From the NCBI GenBank assembly GCA_013002105.1, contig JABDKS010000795.1, forward strand, positions 1 to 7,873: a stretch of DNA of 7,873 nt, read 5' to 3'. The DNA is from Pirellulaceae bacterium. Lineage in GTDB: Bacteria > Planctomycetota > Planctomycetia > Pirellulales > Pirellulaceae. This document shows positions 6,950-7,873 of this stretch, one piece after another. Position 1 is the first letter of the stretch; each line of letters begins with the position of its first letter. The notes below the pieces were generated by a model, which was given only the letters and a program-made list of their open reading frames with translations, ran no database searches and was not told the DNA's origin. Made by a program: the position numbers and the translations under genes.

Positions 6950-7711
6950 ATGCAATCTCTCCCTCGCGATCAAGTAACTTCCTTTCACGCAACTTTCTGG
7001 GGGTTATGTGCTGCTATTGTGATCGGCTCGCAAATTGGATGTGCTAGTTTCAAGATGCCTTCGCTCAGCCGCAATCCGACCGTTGAAAATGCATCGGCAG
7101 CGGCGCTGACACCATCGCAGATCAAACTGAAATCCGCGGTCGCCGAAGCGGCATACAACCGTGGCGACGTCGATCAAGCGATCGAGACATACAACGAAAT
7201 CCTGCGGGCACATGACGATTTAATCGACGTCCGCCATCAAGTGGCCCTAATTCATGACAAACGCGGTGATTTTGCCAAGGCACAGGTCCAATACCAAGCG
7301 ATTTTGGAACGCCAACCCAATGACGCAAAAGTCTTGAGCGATTTTGGCTATAGCCTGTATCTGCAAGAGTCGTTTGATGCAGCCGAGCAACAGTTAAACG
7401 CTGCCGTGCAGGCCGACCCTCGCTATTTGCGTGCTCGATTGAACCTCGGTCTGCTGCTCGCGAGAACAGGACGTATCGACGATGCACTTTCTCAGTTCGA
7501 GTTAAGCGGTCTGAACGAAAGTCAAGCACATTGCAACATCGCGATGGTCGCTGCCCAACAAGGTGACGCGCAAACTGCCTCCACCGCCATCAAACGATGC
7601 AGCGTGTCAAGCGACACGCTGTTGGGCGAAAACCAGCAGGCATTGGCCAATGTGATTGACAAAATGACTGCTCGACAATCCGAAATCGTGACGGCGGCGG
7701 GAACCTTTTAG
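6950..7711 (+). CDS. TPR-repeat lipoprotein, TadD/pilotin-like
   Basis: The 253-residue protein starts with a hydrophobic export signal (about 14-30) ending in SQIGC with C31. This is a plausible but imperfect lipobox, since Gln stands at -3 where Leu is usual. Residues about 59-217 form four to five tetratricopeptide repeats, seen in AAYNRGDVDQAIETYNEIL, HDKRGDFAKAQVQYQAILERQP, YSLYLQESFDAAEQQLNAAVQADP and LGLLLARTGRIDDALSQFE. TPR lipoproteins such as TadD and PilF support assembly or localisation of pilus secretins, so with the secretin two genes upstream this is the likely role here. The start follows the previous stop by 54 bp and lacks a visible Shine-Dalgarno, which is odd; no other start gives the signal sequence. 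It appears to be the last gene of the operon. Confidence 0.9.
   Translation: MQSLPRDQVTSFHATFWGLCAAIVIGSQIGCASFKMPSLSRNPTVENASAAALTPSQIKLKSAVAEAAYNRGDVDQAIETYNEILRAHDDLIDVRHQVALIHDKRGDFAKAQVQYQAILERQPNDAKVLSDFGYSLYLQESFDAAEQQLNAAVQADPRYLRARLNLGLLLARTGRIDDALSQFELSGLNESQAHCNIAMVAAQQGDAQTASTAIKRCSVSSDTLLGENQQALANVIDKMTARQSEIVTAAGTF
7600..7621 (+). repeat. Intragenic 9-bp stem, 4-nt loop
   Basis: CAGCGTGTC (7600-7608) and GACACGCTG (7613-7621) are exact reverse complements around the loop AAGC. The hairpin is inside the TPR gene, about 90 bp before its stop, where the bases encode CSVSSDTL. No T-tract follows, so it is not a standard terminator. Confidence 0.6.
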
Positions 7712-7760
7712 GCTATCCAAAAGACGTTCGCGACCAAATGGTTCTCACGCCAGGTTGATG

Positions 7761-7785
7761 TGTTCATCCAAAGGGCCGATGAACA
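7761..7785. terminator. Possible terminator hairpin after the TPR gene
   Basis: TGTTCATC (7761-7768) and GATGAACA (7778-7785) pair perfectly around a 9-nt loop, 49 bp beyond the stop of the TPR gene. GTTTCT follows on the plus strand, only a weak T-tract. The position between apparently convergent genes suits a transcription end, but stem GC content is modest, so efficiency is doubtful. Confidence 0.35.
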
Positions 7786-7810
7786 GTTTCTAACACGGAC
7801 AATCGTCCAA

Positions 7811-7873
7811 TCAAGCTTGGCTACTGACCACTTCCCGGTCGACGTGGACTCGCCACGGAGCGATCTGTTGAGC
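7811..7873 (-). CDS. Possible C-terminal end of a gene entering from the right
   Basis: Read on the minus strand from the window edge, 20 codons are open and end in TGA at 7811-7813, giving AQQIAPWRVHVDREVVSSQA. The composition is acceptable for a protein end and the placement leaves about 100 bp with a hairpin between convergent genes. A second minus frame is also open over the same bases, so the call is tentative. No family can be recognised from so short a piece. Confidence 0.3.
   Translation of the reverse strand, partial: AQQIAPWRVHVDREVVSSQA

Overview
The window most likely comes from a Planctomycetota bacterium of the Rhodopirellula/Pirellulaceae type. This is inferred from moderate GC, the style of the proteins (a membrane-fused spermidine-synthase-like protein, a CpaC-like secretin with a planctomycete-like C-terminal tail, a secreted Cys-containing OmpA/CpaD-like protein) and general gene texture; no rRNA or marker gene is present to prove it.

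Layout. Positions 1-252 hold no convincing gene but contain three perfect palindromes of 12, 16 and 20 bp. Positions 253-3826 carry a two-gene minus-strand operon. It is read first through a sigma-54 activator (AAA+ with intact GAFTGA and a Fis-type HTH, but a receiver that has lost its phosphorylation residues), then, after 19 bp, through a 707-residue protein with about 12-13 membrane helices fused to a spermidine-synthase-like Rossmann domain. Positions 3827-4064 are a divergent control region. Positions 4065-7711 carry three plus-strand genes in a row: a CpaC/RcpA-family outer-membrane secretin, a secreted protein with a Cys cluster and an OmpA/CpaD-like C-terminal region, and a TPR protein with a lipoprotein-like N-terminus (TadD/pilotin-like). 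A hairpin follows at 7761-7785, and a possible minus-strand gene end enters from the right edge at 7811-7873.

How the genes may work together. The three plus-strand products are all predicted to be exported, and together resemble the outer-membrane/periplasmic part of a Tad (Flp) pilus machine. No ATPase, inner-membrane platform, prepilin or prepilin peptidase is in view. The divergent sigma-54 activator is a natural candidate regulator of this operon, but I found no good -24/-12 promoter in front of the secretin, so this link rests on gene order alone. The most unusual points are the degenerate receiver, the self-contained secretin/periplasmic/lipoprotein module, the palindrome cluster at the left, and strong over-representation of CGATCG (16 copies) and GCGATCGC (5 copies).
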